Positions 31,155 through 40,037 of a stretch of 64,000 nucleotides of DNA are shown here, piece by piece. The stretch comes from Acidimicrobiales bacterium (GTDB taxonomy: Bacteria; Actinomycetota; Acidimicrobiia; Acidimicrobiales; Aldehydirespiratoraceae): the NCBI GenBank assembly GCA_029246685.1, contig JAQWMR010000019.1, positions 100,138 through 164,137 of the forward strand, written 5' to 3'. The stretch's first letter is position 1, and each line of letters begins with the position of its first letter. The notes under the pieces were generated by a model, which ran no database searches, had not been told where the DNA came from, and was given only the letters and a program-made list of their open reading frames with translations. Both the position numbers and the translations under genes were made by a program.

Positions 31155-31160
31155 CACACT
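31155..31160 (+). promoter_or_regulatory. Weak -10-like hexamer CACACT before the beta subunit
   Basis: CACACT ends seven bases before GTG 31168. It departs from TANNNT in the first base, and the gene may instead be read through from the alpha subunit. Confidence 0.2.
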
Positions 31161-31167
31161 TGGTCCC

Positions 31168-32700
31168 GTGCCTGACGACTCCATCCGCGATCGCATCGCC
31201 GACGCCCGGGCCGCCACCGAGAATCTGACGGAGAAGGCCGCAGCCCGACTCGCCCGCGACGCCAAGCTGCACGTCCGGGCCCGAATCGATCTGCTCTTCG
31301 ATGCAGGCACGTTCGTCGAAGATGCGAAGCTCGCCAACGCGACCGCAGACGGGTTTCCCGCTGACGGCGTCGTCACCGGCCAAGGGCTGGTCGACGGCCG
31401 CCCGGCGCTCGTCATGGCGAATGACCCGACCGTGAAGGCCGGATCGTGGGGCGCCCGCACGGTGGAGAAGATCGTCCGACTGACCGAGAAGGCGATCGCC
31501 ACGGACCTGCCGATCTTCTGGTTCGTGGACTCTGCCGGAGCCCGCATCACCGACCAGGTGCAGCTGTTCCCCGGTCGACGAGGCGCAGGGCGAATCTTCC
31601 ACAACCAGGTCGCGCTCTCCGGACGAGTGCCCCAGATCTGTTGTCTGTTCGGCCCCTCCGCCGCCGGCGGCGCCTACATTCCGTCGTTCTGCGACGTCGT
31701 CTTCATGGTCGAAGGCAACGCCTCGATGTACCTCGGCTCGCCTCGTATGGCTGAGGAGGTCATCAACGAACACGTGACGCTCGAGGAGATGGGGGGCGCC
31801 CGGATGCACGCGACGGTCTCCGGATGCGGCGACAACCTCTGCTCCGACGACGAGGACGCGATCGGTCAGGCCCGCGACTTCTTCGCCTACCTCCCCACCG
31901 CGTGGACCGAGCCGCCTCCTCCGGTCCCCGCCGCCGAACCGGCGCACACGTTCACCGCCGAACTCATTCCGACCGACGACAAGGCGGGGTACGACGTTCG
32001 CACTGTGGTGAACGGCATCGTCGACACGGGCTCATTCTTCGAGATCAAGCCGCTGTTCGCGCCCGAGTTGGTGGTCGGCTTCGGCCGGCTCGGCGGCAAC
32101 ACGGTCGGGCTCGTCGCCAACAACCCGGCAGCCAACGGCGGTGTCCTCTTCGTCGACTCGGCCGACAAGGCCGCCCGCTTCATCTGGCTGTGCGACGCGT
32201 TCAACGTGCCCCTCATCTACCTCGCCGACGTCCCCGGTTTCATGATCGGCACTGAGGTGGAGCGGCAAGGGATCATCCGCCACGGGGCGAAGATGATCAC
32301 CGCGGTCTCCGAGGCGACGGTGCCCACGGTGAGCGTCATCCTGCGCAAGGCGTACGGCGCCGGTCTCTACGCGATGTGTGGCCCGGCCTTCGGTCCGGAC
32401 GCGTGCTTGGCGCTCCCGACCGCCGAGATCGCCGTGATGGGGGCCGAGCCTGCAGTCAACGCCGTGTTCGCGAATCAGATCGCTGCCATCGACGACGAGG
32501 CCGAACGTGAGGCATTCATCCAGGCTCGCCAGGACGAGTTCAACGAGGACGTCGACCTTCTCCGGCTCGCGTCCGACCTCGTCATCGACGACATCGTCGA
32601 ACCAGAGGACCTCCGCCGAGAACTACTCACCCGGCTCGCGCTGGCCGCGAGCAAGGACCGTGAGTTCAGTCGCCGCCGCCACGGGGTCCCCCCGGTCTGA
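31168..32700 (+). CDS. Acyl-CoA carboxylase beta (carboxyltransferase) subunit
   Basis: A 510-residue carboxyltransferase of the propionyl/acyl-CoA carboxylase family. The N-terminal crotonase-like half has the oxyanion segment CCLFGPSAAGGAYIPSFCD and ASMYLGSPRMAEEV; the C-terminal half has LADVPGFMIGTEVERQGIIR and RKAYGAGLYAMCGPAFGPD, with the second oxyanion-hole glycines. The QVQLFPGRRGAGRIFHNQVA segment is typical of the actinobacterial branch. It uses the carboxybiotin carried by the alpha subunit. GTG 31168 gives VPDDSIRDRIADARA; the frame is open earlier but overlaps the alpha-subunit gene. Confidence 0.93.
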   Translation: MPDDSIRDRIADARAATENLTEKAAARLARDAKLHVRARIDLLFDAGTFVEDAKLANATADGFPADGVVTGQGLVDGRPALVMANDPTVKAGSWGARTVEKIVRLTEKAIATDLPIFWFVDSAGARITDQVQLFPGRRGAGRIFHNQVALSGRVPQICCLFGPSAAGGAYIPSFCDVVFMVEGNASMYLGSPRMAEEVINEHVTLEEMGGARMHATVSGCGDNLCSDDEDAIGQARDFFAYLPTAWTEPPPPVPAAEPAHTFTAELIPTDDKAGYDVRTVVNGIVDTGSFFEIKPLFAPELVVGFGRLGGNTVGLVANNPAANGGVLFVDSADKAARFIWLCDAFNVPLIYLADVPGFMIGTEVERQGIIRHGAKMITAVSEATVPTVSVILRKAYGAGLYAMCGPAFGPDACLALPTAEIAVMGAEPAVNAVFANQIAAIDDEAEREAFIQARQDEFNEDVDLLRLASDLVIDDIVEPEDLRRELLTRLALAASKDREFSRRRHGVPPV

Positions 32701-32719
32701 GTTCGCCGCCAGGCCGAAC
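32701..32719. terminator. Possible bidirectional hairpin between carboxylase beta and lpdA
   Basis: GTTCG (32701-32705) can pair with CGAAC (32715-32719), extended by CC/GG with one bulge, in the short gap between two convergent stop codons. No T-tract follows on either strand. Confidence 0.3.
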
Positions 32720-34080
32720 TACTCGGCAGCGTCGCTCAGGGCTTCGGACAGCGTGGGGTGCACGAGTAGGCTCTCGTGGATGTCGCTCACCGTCAGGCCG
32801 TTCGTGACGGCGATTGCGAGCACTGAGATCAGCTCCGCGGCGTGTCGACCGACGATCGAGCCGCCGAGCACCACGCCCGTTGCAGGGTCGGAGACGATCT
32901 TGACGAATCCGCGCGAGTCGTCGTTGATCATCGCCTTGGCCGACGCCGCGAACGGGACCTTCGTGACCCGGACCTTGCGACCCTCGGAGAACGCATCGGC
33001 CTCCGCGAGCCCGACATCGGCGATCTCCGGCTCTGTGAAGATGGCCGAGGCCGCTTTGTCGTAGTCGATCAGCCGGTGATGCTCCCGGCGCAGCGCCCCC
33101 ATCGCGTGCTCCGCGATCTTGCGACCCTGCATGGTGGCGACGGACGAGAGTGGGAGTCGGCCCGAGAGGTCGCCGGCCGCATAGATGTGGGGCACGTTGG
33201 ACCGCAGATTCATGTCGACCGGCACGTAGCCCTGGTCCGTCTCGACGCCCGCGTTTTCGAGTCCGAGTGTTTCGCTGTTGGGGATCGACCCGACCGCGAG
33301 CAGTGCGTGGGATCCCCGGGCGACGCGTCCGTCGTTGCATTGCACGACGACGTCATCGCCCTCGCGTTCGACTGCCGTCGCGCGTGCCCCCTTGAACAGT
33401 CGAATCCCGCGTCGGAGGAAGTCCTCTTCGAGCACGGCAGCAACCTCTGGGTCCTTGCCCGGAAGCACCTGTTGGCGGCTGACCACCAGGGTCACCTCGC
33501 TTCCGATGGACTCGAACAGATGGACGAACTCCACGCCGGTGACGCCGGACCCGATCACGATCGCGTGTGACGGGACCGTGTTGGGCGGGTAGGCGTCGCG
33601 GGTGGTCATCACCCGGTCGCCGTCGATCTCAGCCCAGTCGGGGATGCGGGGTCGACTGCCGGCGGCGAGCACGATCATGTCGGCCTCGTGGTCGGTCACG
33701 CCGGCGGTTGACTCGGAACGCACCGTGTGGGCGTCGACAATCGTTGCCTCGCCGTGGATCAGGTCCACTCGCTGGCTCGCGAGCAACGTGCGCGTCTGCG
33801 CCTCCAACCGGCCTTCGATGGTGCGCAGTCGTTCACCGAGCGCCTCGAGATCCACGTCGGAACCGACCTCGGCCAGGCCCATCCGCATGACGCGGCGAAG
33901 GAACTGCCGCGCGTTGCCCGTCGCAATCATCGCTTTCGACGGAATGCAGTCATGAAGGTGCGCGGCACCGCCGATGACGTCGCGTTCGACGAGGACGACC
34001 TCCGCGCCGAGTCGGGCGGCGTTCGTCGCACAGGAGTTGCCGGCCGGGCCGCCACCGATGATCACTATTCGCTTGGGCAT
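32719..34080 (-). CDS. lpdA: NAD(P)H-quinone reductase LpdA-like flavoprotein
   Basis: A 453-residue member of the two-dinucleotide-binding flavoprotein family. FAD site GGGPAG at 9-14, second dinucleotide fold IVIGSGVTGVEF, and YAAGDLSGR near the FAD ribityl. The redox loop reads IGGAAHLHDCIPSK: the second cysteine (Cys45) is kept but the first is replaced by Ala40, so no active disulfide can form and it is not a lipoamide dehydrogenase. The same substitution marks M. tuberculosis LpdA (Rv3303c), a quinone reductase. The C-terminal HPTLSE retains a His-Glu pair. ATG 34080 is chosen (TAGCCT eight bases upstream). Confidence 0.87.
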   Translation of the reverse strand: MPKRIVIIGGGPAGNSCATNAARLGAEVVLVERDVIGGAAHLHDCIPSKAMIATGNARQFLRRVMRMGLAEVGSDVDLEALGERLRTIEGRLEAQTRTLLASQRVDLIHGEATIVDAHTVRSESTAGVTDHEADMIVLAAGSRPRIPDWAEIDGDRVMTTRDAYPPNTVPSHAIVIGSGVTGVEFVHLFESIGSEVTLVVSRQQVLPGKDPEVAAVLEEDFLRRGIRLFKGARATAVEREGDDVVVQCNDGRVARGSHALLAVGSIPNSETLGLENAGVETDQGYVPVDMNLRSNVPHIYAAGDLSGRLPLSSVATMQGRKIAEHAMGALRREHHRLIDYDKAASAIFTEPEIADVGLAEADAFSEGRKVRVTKVPFAASAKAMINDDSRGFVKIVSDPATGVVLGGSIVGRHAAELISVLAIAVTNGLTVSDIHESLLVHPTLSEALSDAAE

Positions 34081-34088
34081 CGGCGCCG

Positions 34089-34094
34089 AGGCTA
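34089..34094 (-). promoter_or_regulatory. -10-like hexamer TAGCCT for lpdA
   Basis: TAGCCT on the minus strand, eight bases before the ATG at 34080; decides the lpdA start over an open frame reaching 34173. Confidence 0.45.
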
Positions 34095-34151
34095 CCGGCC
34101 GCAGCCGGGAAGACAGTGGAGCGCCATGGGGGGCGGGCCTCGCAAGGCGGC

Positions 34152-34157
34152 TAGATT
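34152..34157 (+). promoter_or_regulatory. -10-like hexamer TAGATT for the GT-C operon
   Basis: TAGATT eight bases before GTG 34166, head of a three-gene operon to 37853; the 85-base gap thus holds divergent promoters with lpdA. Confidence 0.45.
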
Positions 34158-34165
34158 CGCCCCTC

Positions 34166-35701
34166 GTGGTCACCGCCGCACCAGCACCAGACGGGCATGA
34201 TGATCGAACCCCACCATGGCGGTGGCGGGGTCCCCTCCTCGGACTCGGCGCGATCGCCCTTCTGGGCGGGCTCGTTCTGCGCGTCTACGCGCCTTCGCCG
34301 CTGTGGCTCGACGAGGCGCTCTCCGTGGAGATCGCGTCGCGCGGCTTCAGCGACATGGTCGATGCGCTGCGCAATGACGGCCATCCGAGCCTCTTCTACC
34401 TCCTGCTCGGCGGCTGGATGGACCTCTTCGGCGACTCCGACGCCGCGGTGCGGAGCATGTCGGGCCTCGCGTCCCTGGCGACTGTGGGCGTTCTCTGGCG
34501 CATCGGACGACGCCGATCGACCGATCTGGGCATCGCCGCGGCGCTGCTGGGCCTGAGTGCCCCCTACCTGCTCCGCTACGGCACCGAGGCGCGGATGTAC
34601 GCCCTCCTCGCGCTCTTCGTGGCGCTCGCCTGGCTCGCCGTCGAGCGGGCGCTCGACGATCCGACCATCGGCCGTCTCGCCGCCGTCGCGGGGGCCACCG
34701 CGCTGCTCGTACACACGCACTACTGGACGTTCTGGCTGATCGGCGCCACGCTGCTGCTGCTGGCCGTCACCGCCTGGCGCGCGGGCGAGCACCGGACCAC
34801 CGCGATCCGCGTCGGCGCAGCGATCATGGCCGGCGGTGCGACGTTCGTCATCTGGCTCGGGGTGTTCTTCGATCAGCTCGGCTCCACCGGCACCCCGTGG
34901 GCCGACCGGGCCCGCCCGGCCGAAATCGCCGTCGAGACCATGCAGTCCCTCGGGGGCAACAACCGGTTCGAGGGGGAGCTGCTCGGCGTGCTCTTCGCGG
35001 TCGCGATCCTGCTCGGCGCCGTCGGCACCCGCATGGGCGACGGAGTCGCACTGCGGTTCCGATCCGGTCCACTCACGTTCGTCGCAGCCGCCCTCCTCAC
35101 CACCTTGGCGATCGGCGGCGGAGTCGCGTTGGTCACGGCCGGCGCATTCGAGGGTCGCTACGCGGCGGTCATCGTGCCGTTCGCGCTCGTTCTGGCCGCC
35201 CGAGGGCTCACGATCATCCCGACTCCCGCGGGGCCGATCATCCTCGCCGGCTTCGTCCTGTTCGGGCTCGCCGTCGGCGTGGACGAGGCTCGCCGCGACC
35301 GGACTCAGGCAGGCGATGTTGCCCAGGCGATCGACACCGGGCATGCGCCCGGCGATGTGATCGTGTTCTGCCCGGACCAACTCGGGCCGGCCACTCACCG
35401 GGCACTCGAGGCGTCGCTCGAGACGATCGCCTACCCCACCGATGACGGCCGACTCGTGGACTGGCGGGACTATGCCGACGTCATCGCAACGACGGACCCT
35501 GAGAGCTTTGTCGACGGGGCCGTCACCGCGGCCGACGGCAACGACATCTGGCTCGTCGCCGGCTTGGGCTACAAGAGCCTCGGGAACCGCTGCGAGACGA
35601 TCATCAACGTGCTGGGTCGCTCGCACCGCGCCCAGCAACTCGTGGCACCGACCGAGGTGTTCGAGCGGATGATCCTCACTCGATTCGAGCCCGTCTCGTG
35701 A
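34166..35701 (+). CDS. GT-C membrane glycosyltransferase (GT39/ArnT-like)
   Basis: A 511-residue polytopic protein. After TM1 the first extracytoplasmic loop contains APSPLWLDEALSVEIA; the Asp-Glu in WLDEA is the catalytic acidic pair of GT39-type enzymes. NDGHPSLFYLLLGGW follows, then about ten helices and a C-terminal soluble part (residues about 390-511). Such enzymes use polyprenyl-phosphate sugars to glycosylate proteins or glycans outside the membrane. GTG 34166 is used; the frame extends upstream into the divergent gene. The stop overlaps the next gene (GTGA). Confidence 0.82.
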   Translation: MVTAAPAPDGHDDRTPPWRWRGPLLGLGAIALLGGLVLRVYAPSPLWLDEALSVEIASRGFSDMVDALRNDGHPSLFYLLLGGWMDLFGDSDAAVRSMSGLASLATVGVLWRIGRRRSTDLGIAAALLGLSAPYLLRYGTEARMYALLALFVALAWLAVERALDDPTIGRLAAVAGATALLVHTHYWTFWLIGATLLLLAVTAWRAGEHRTTAIRVGAAIMAGGATFVIWLGVFFDQLGSTGTPWADRARPAEIAVETMQSLGGNNRFEGELLGVLFAVAILLGAVGTRMGDGVALRFRSGPLTFVAAALLTTLAIGGGVALVTAGAFEGRYAAVIVPFALVLAARGLTIIPTPAGPIILAGFVLFGLAVGVDEARRDRTQAGDVAQAIDTGHAPGDVIVFCPDQLGPATHRALEASLETIAYPTDDGRLVDWRDYADVIATTDPESFVDGAVTAADGNDIWLVAGLGYKSLGNRCETIINVLGRSHRAQQLVAPTEVFERMILTRFEPVS

Positions 35702-36780
35702 AGGGGTGGCGTCGCGAGTTCATCGCCGCACTGACGTCGTGGACGGAGGCGCGGCTCTACGTGGCCACGGCCTACATCACCACCTGGGCGATCCTCGATC
35801 GCCTCGAACCGCCACCGGCCTTCTCCCCCATCGATGACGGCCTGATTCCGTGGGACGGCACGTGGTACCGCGACATCGCCGCCAACGGCTACAGCGACCC
35901 CGGGCTCGAGGGCGGCATCCGATTCTTCCCGCTCTGGCCCGCCCTCGGCCGCGTCTTCGGGTGGGTCGGCGACCGACCCGACATCGCCCTCGTGATCCTT
36001 GCGAACCTCTTCGCCCTGATCGCCGGGATGCTCCTCTACCGACTGACCGTCCAGGAGACGGGCGATCACGGCACGGCACGGCGAGCGGTTCGACTGTTCG
36101 CGTTGTTCCCGCCCGCTTTCGTTCTCGTTCTCGGGTACAGCGAGGCCCTCTACGTCACCCTCGCCCTCGGCTTCGTGCTTGCGGTGCGGGCCAGACGCTG
36201 GCCCGGGGCCGCTGCGCTCGGCTTCCTTGCGGGTCTCACCCGGCCGGTTGCGGGACTCCTCAGCCTCGTCGCCATCCTCCCCACCCTGCGGACGCACCGA
36301 CGCTCACCACTCCCGTGGTTGACAGTGATCTCGGCACCGCTCGGCACCATCACGTTCCTGATCTGGGCAGAGTTGCGCCACGACGGCTGGCGAGCCCCGA
36401 TTGATGCCCAGCGGGAACTGCGCGGCGAGATCGCGGAACCCTTCACCCGCATCGTCGGCGGCCTCGTGGATGGGCTTGGCGGCGACGAAGGAGAGCTCTT
36501 CCACGTACTCGCCGCGTTGATCCTGATCGGACTCGCCATCGTGGTCGTGCGGAAGTTGTCGCTCGACCTCGCGCTGTACACCGGCTTCTCTACCCTGCTG
36601 CTGGTGAGCGCCGACAACCTCAACTCGATGGAGCGCTACGCCCTGAGCGTGTTCCCGCTCGTCATCGCAGCCGCGGTCATCTCCCGCAACCCGCGGCTGG
36701 ACCGGTGGGTCCCGACTGCTTCCGCGGTCGCGCTGACCGTCGTAACCACCCTCGCCCTCAACGGCGTCTACGTCCCGTGA
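35698..36780 (+). CDS. PIG-V-like GT-C mannosyltransferase
   Basis: A 360-residue polytopic protein resembling bacterial PIG-V (GPI mannosyltransferase II-like) proteins: WDGTWYRDIAANGY in the first loop with the acidic WDG.WY signature, FFPLWPALGRVFGW, several helices and the C-terminal NLNSMERYALSVFPL. Enzymes of this type transfer mannose from polyprenyl-phosphomannose on the outer face of the membrane. It overlaps the previous and the next gene by GTGA, so the three products are made together. Confidence 0.78.
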   Translation: MKGWRREFIAALTSWTEARLYVATAYITTWAILDRLEPPPAFSPIDDGLIPWDGTWYRDIAANGYSDPGLEGGIRFFPLWPALGRVFGWVGDRPDIALVILANLFALIAGMLLYRLTVQETGDHGTARRAVRLFALFPPAFVLVLGYSEALYVTLALGFVLAVRARRWPGAAALGFLAGLTRPVAGLLSLVAILPTLRTHRRSPLPWLTVISAPLGTITFLIWAELRHDGWRAPIDAQRELRGEIAEPFTRIVGGLVDGLGGDEGELFHVLAALILIGLAIVVVRKLSLDLALYTGFSTLLLVSADNLNSMERYALSVFPLVIAAAVISRNPRLDRWVPTASAVALTVVTTLALNGVYVP

Positions 36781-37853
36781 GTCCAGTTCGGGTCGGCATC
36801 GACGTCACGCCGTTGCTCGGTCCGCCGACCGGGATCCACCGGGTCACTCGGGCGCTCATCGACGCACTCGGCGCCGAGACCGACATCGAGGCTCGGGGTT
36901 GGCTCCTCACGGCGCGAGGCGGCAGACCTGACCTCGCCATGCCGGTGCGCCGCTCGCGCATTCCCGCCTCCGTCGCCCATCGTCTCTGGTCTTCGTCCGC
37001 GCTTCTCGGCCGCGCGGTCACCGGTCGGGTCGATATCGTCCACGGCCCGAACTTCGTCGCCCCGCCGACCCCTCGAAGCGTCATCTCGCTGCAGGATCTC
37101 ACGCCGGTCTCGCATCCTGAGTGGTGCCGACCAGAGGTGGCCGCGATGGCCCCTGCCATCCGCCGCGCAGTCAGCGAGGGAGCAACGGTCCACGTCTCCT
37201 CCGCTCTCGTCGGCGCCGAGGCCGCAGCGCTACTCGGAGCGACCGACGCGCAGACACGGCTCGTGCATCACGGCGTCGAACCGCTCGTCTCCGCCGATCC
37301 GGCGACCGGTCGGGGCATCGCGGGAAGCCCTCGCTACGTACTTGTCCTCGGGACCGTCGAGCGCCGCAAGAACGCGGCCGCCGCGGCGCAGGCCATGGCG
37401 CATTTACCTGACGATGTCCATCTGGTGATCGCCGGGCAGGAGGGAAACGACGAGGCGGCCCTCCACGGCGCGCTGGAGCCGATCGATCCCCGTCGGGTGC
37501 GGCGGCTCCTGATCGTGGACGATCACACTCGCAGCGCCCTTCTGCGGGGCGCGACGGCACTCTTGTGGCCGTCGATCTACGAAGGCTTCGCCCTGCCGCC
37601 GCTGGAGGCACTCTCCGTCGGCACACCGGTGGTCGCCACCGCCGTCGGAGCACTGCCGGAGCTGATCGGCGACCTCGTACCGCTTGTTGCCACCGGCGAT
37701 GACGACGCGTTCGTGGCCGCCACCGTCGATGCCCTCGAGAACGAGGCCGATGTGAGCGCCGCTGTGACCGAACGGATCGGTGCCCTCACGTGGGACCGCG
37801 CCGCATCGGCGATGGCCGACATCTACCGCGAGATCGCGTCCCGCGGAGCCTGA
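36777..37853 (+). CDS. GT4 glycosyltransferase
   Basis: A 358-residue GT-B enzyme. VRVGIDVTPLLGPPTGIHRV is a common N-terminus of GT4 mannosyltransferases; VISLQDLTPVSHPEWCRPEV and VHVSSALVGAEAAALLG follow, YVLVLGTVERRKN starts the donor domain and LLWPSIYEGFALPPLEALSVGT holds the EX7E motif. Last gene of the GTGA-coupled operon from 34166. Donor unknown, GDP-mannose plausible. Confidence 0.87.
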   Translation: MSPVRVGIDVTPLLGPPTGIHRVTRALIDALGAETDIEARGWLLTARGGRPDLAMPVRRSRIPASVAHRLWSSSALLGRAVTGRVDIVHGPNFVAPPTPRSVISLQDLTPVSHPEWCRPEVAAMAPAIRRAVSEGATVHVSSALVGAEAAALLGATDAQTRLVHHGVEPLVSADPATGRGIAGSPRYVLVLGTVERRKNAAAAAQAMAHLPDDVHLVIAGQEGNDEAALHGALEPIDPRRVRRLLIVDDHTRSALLRGATALLWPSIYEGFALPPLEALSVGTPVVATAVGALPELIGDLVPLVATGDDDAFVAATVDALENEADVSAAVTERIGALTWDRAASAMADIYREIASRGA

Positions 37854-38507
37854 GCCTCGCTACGGGTTCGGCTCGCCGGCCGCTCGATGCAGGAAGGCGG
37901 CAGCCTGACCGCGCGTCACCGGGTTGTTCGGGGCGAACGTGGTCGCCGAGGTGCCGGTGGTGATTCCGTTGTCCTTCGCCCAGCCGATGGCCGTCGTGTA
38001 GCACTTGCCGCTCGGCACGTCGACGAACTGGCTCGGCGGGTCCGCGGCGGGCTCGCCCTCTCGACGCCAGAGCAGCGTCACCAATTGGCCGCGGATGACG
38101 TTCTGGTTGGGCGCGAACGCCGTGGGTGAGGTGCCGGTCGTGATCCCGGTTGCCTTCGCCCAACGCACGGCATCGGCGCAGTAGGCGCCCGACGGCACGT
38201 CGGAGAAGCCGTGGTAGGCGAAGCCGGTCGGTTCGCCGGCTTCGCGCCAGAGGAACGTCACCATCTGCGCCCGAGTGAGGTTCTCGTTCGGGCCGTACAG
38301 AAGATCCGTGATGCCGTTGGTGATGCCCTGGGCGACCATCCAGTTCACGGCGTCGGCGTAGTAGGCCGCCCCGGTCACGTCGCAGAACGCCCCGCTGTTG
38401 GAGAAGCCGCACAGGTCCGCGCCGACGGATCCCTGACGGGTCGGACCCTGACGGAACATCGGCCAGGCATCCTCGGCGGACGTATTGGGCAGTTCATAGG
38501 CCGCCAC

Positions 38508-38510
38508 TCA
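38508..38510 (-). other. In-frame TGA splitting the FG-GAP domain from the SLH repeats
   Basis: The codon TGA separates FDTPAVQT from VAAYELPNTSAEDAWPMF with the frame unchanged on both sides, so one substitution (for example from TGG or CGA) would restore reading. No selenocysteine context was seen. Confidence 0.8.
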
Positions 38511-39171
38511 GGTCTGCACGGCAGGCGTGTCGAACTGCGTGAGGACGATGTGGCACTTGCCGTTGAATACACCAACTGCAGCCGACGACTCCATCGACCG
38601 TCCGAATCCGACGCGCTGTTGCCAGATCGTGCCGCCCTCGATGTTGCTGCCTTTGTGGCTCCGCAGAAGGGCGAGACCGTCGTCGCCACCGACGGCGACG
38701 TCCTGGTCGCCGTCTCCGTCGAGATCGGCGATGATCGGTGATCCGCTCATCCGTCCGGTGCCGAGGTGGTTGAAGTCCGGTCGCATCTTCCATGCGAGCG
38801 ATCCGTTGCCGTTCCAGGCGCAGACATAGTGGTCAGCGGAACCGACCACGACCTCAAGTTCGCCGTCACTGTCGATGTCGCCGAGAGCGGGCGAAGCGAT
38901 GATCGTAGAGCCCGCCGACACCGGGACGCCGGGCACGGGAGATCCATCGTGGAGATGGAAGGCGAAGAGCTTGTTGTGGTCGCTGCCGTCGCCGGGGCCA
39001 CACTGCGGATGACCGTTGCCGCACTCGATGTTCCAGTTGTTGCCCGTTCCGATGATCGCCTCGGCTCGACCATCGCCGTTGATGTCGCCGATCGCAGGCG
39101 ACGAGTGGAAGACCTCGTTGGCCTCCGCGTTCCACAGCGTGGACACCGCCAGGTGTCCAGTCGAGCGCACG

Positions 39172-39174
39172 AAA
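39172..39174 (-). other. Single-base frameshift in a TTT run
   Basis: Removing one T of the minus-strand run GTCTTTCGT joins GGYYSHLGG to VFVRSTGHLAV and restores one FG-GAP reading frame. The site is a homopolymer, the usual place for either a slippage mutation or a sequencing error. Confidence 0.75.
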
Positions 39175-40037
39175 GACGCCACCGAGGTGGCTGTAGTAGC
39201 CGCCCGGCGTGCTGTCGCCGCCGATGAAGATCTTCATGTCATCGTCGCCGTCGATGTCGAAGAGCGCAGCCGACGACCAGACGGAGTCGTCGTTGTTGAC
39301 CGGGAAGCCGGAGAGCGGTGTGCCCGTGCGGTCGACGGCCCAGATGTAGAAGTCGAAACTCGCAAACACCACGTCGAGGTGGCCGTCACCGTCGATGTCT
39401 CCGATGGAGGGCGTGGAGAACACACCCTCACACCAGCCGTCGGGACTGCCACTGTTCGCCCACACGTCGCCGGTGTCGCGGCCGAGTGCGCTTCCCCATT
39501 CCTTGGCGCCGGTCTTGCCGTCGAAGACGATGATGCCGCCGTTCTGGTTCGCGACCCAGGTCGAACCCACACCGACGATGACCTCAGGCGTGCCGTCCTC
39601 GTCGATGTCGGCCACGGCCGGGCTCGAGTCCACGGCGGATGCACCGCCCTGCCCGTTGCAGCCATTGCCGGTGTTGACGGTCGGCACGGCGGCCGTCGCC
39701 CACTTGAGGCTTCCGTCGCCCTCGTACGCACGCACCATGCCGTCCTGGTGGCCGAAGACGATCTCGTTCTGACCATCGGCGTCGATGTCCGCGATCACGG
39801 GCGATGACGACCGATTCCAGCCGTCCATGAGGAACGCCCAGTCATTGACATAGGGCACTGACGCGCCTGCGGGCGCTGCGACAACCACGCTGCCGAGGAG
39901 CGCGAGAGCAAGGGCAGCAACGAAAGACCTGTGGACCATGAACAACCGATCGGTATCGATTGCCCGCGCACTGAACAAGATAGGCCACGAGGCCCAGGTA
40001 TTTGTCCCGCGAACCGTCGTGACGGCTCCGATCGGCG

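Larger units (their letters stand above)
37860..39939 (-). pseudogene. Broken secreted FG-GAP/VCBS repeat protein with C-terminal SLH repeats
   Basis: Three consecutive open segments make one ancestral protein of about 690 residues. Segment 1 (from ATG 39939) has a signal peptide (MVHRSFVAALALALLGSVVV, cleavage near AGAS) and FG-GAP blades with SSPVIADIDADGQNEIVFG and AVADIDEDGTPEVIVG. At 39172-39174 the frame shifts by one base, and blades continue in the next frame (SSPAIGDINGDGRAEAIIG, ASPALGDIDSDGELEVVVG). At 38508-38510 an in-frame TGA interrupts; beyond it WPMFRQGPTRQG and three SLH repeats (GITNGI...LTRAQMVTFLWR, GITTGT...VIRGQLVTLLWR, GITTGT...VTRGQAAAFLHR) end at 37860. The intact protein would be a beta-propeller wall protein. 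Two lesions make a genuine pseudogene likely; assembly errors are possible. Confidence 0.82.

Noticed and set aside
38508..38510. TGA read as selenocysteine
   Set aside because: The position lies in a linker between domains, not at a redox site, and a separate frameshift exists in the same gene; decay or error is simpler.
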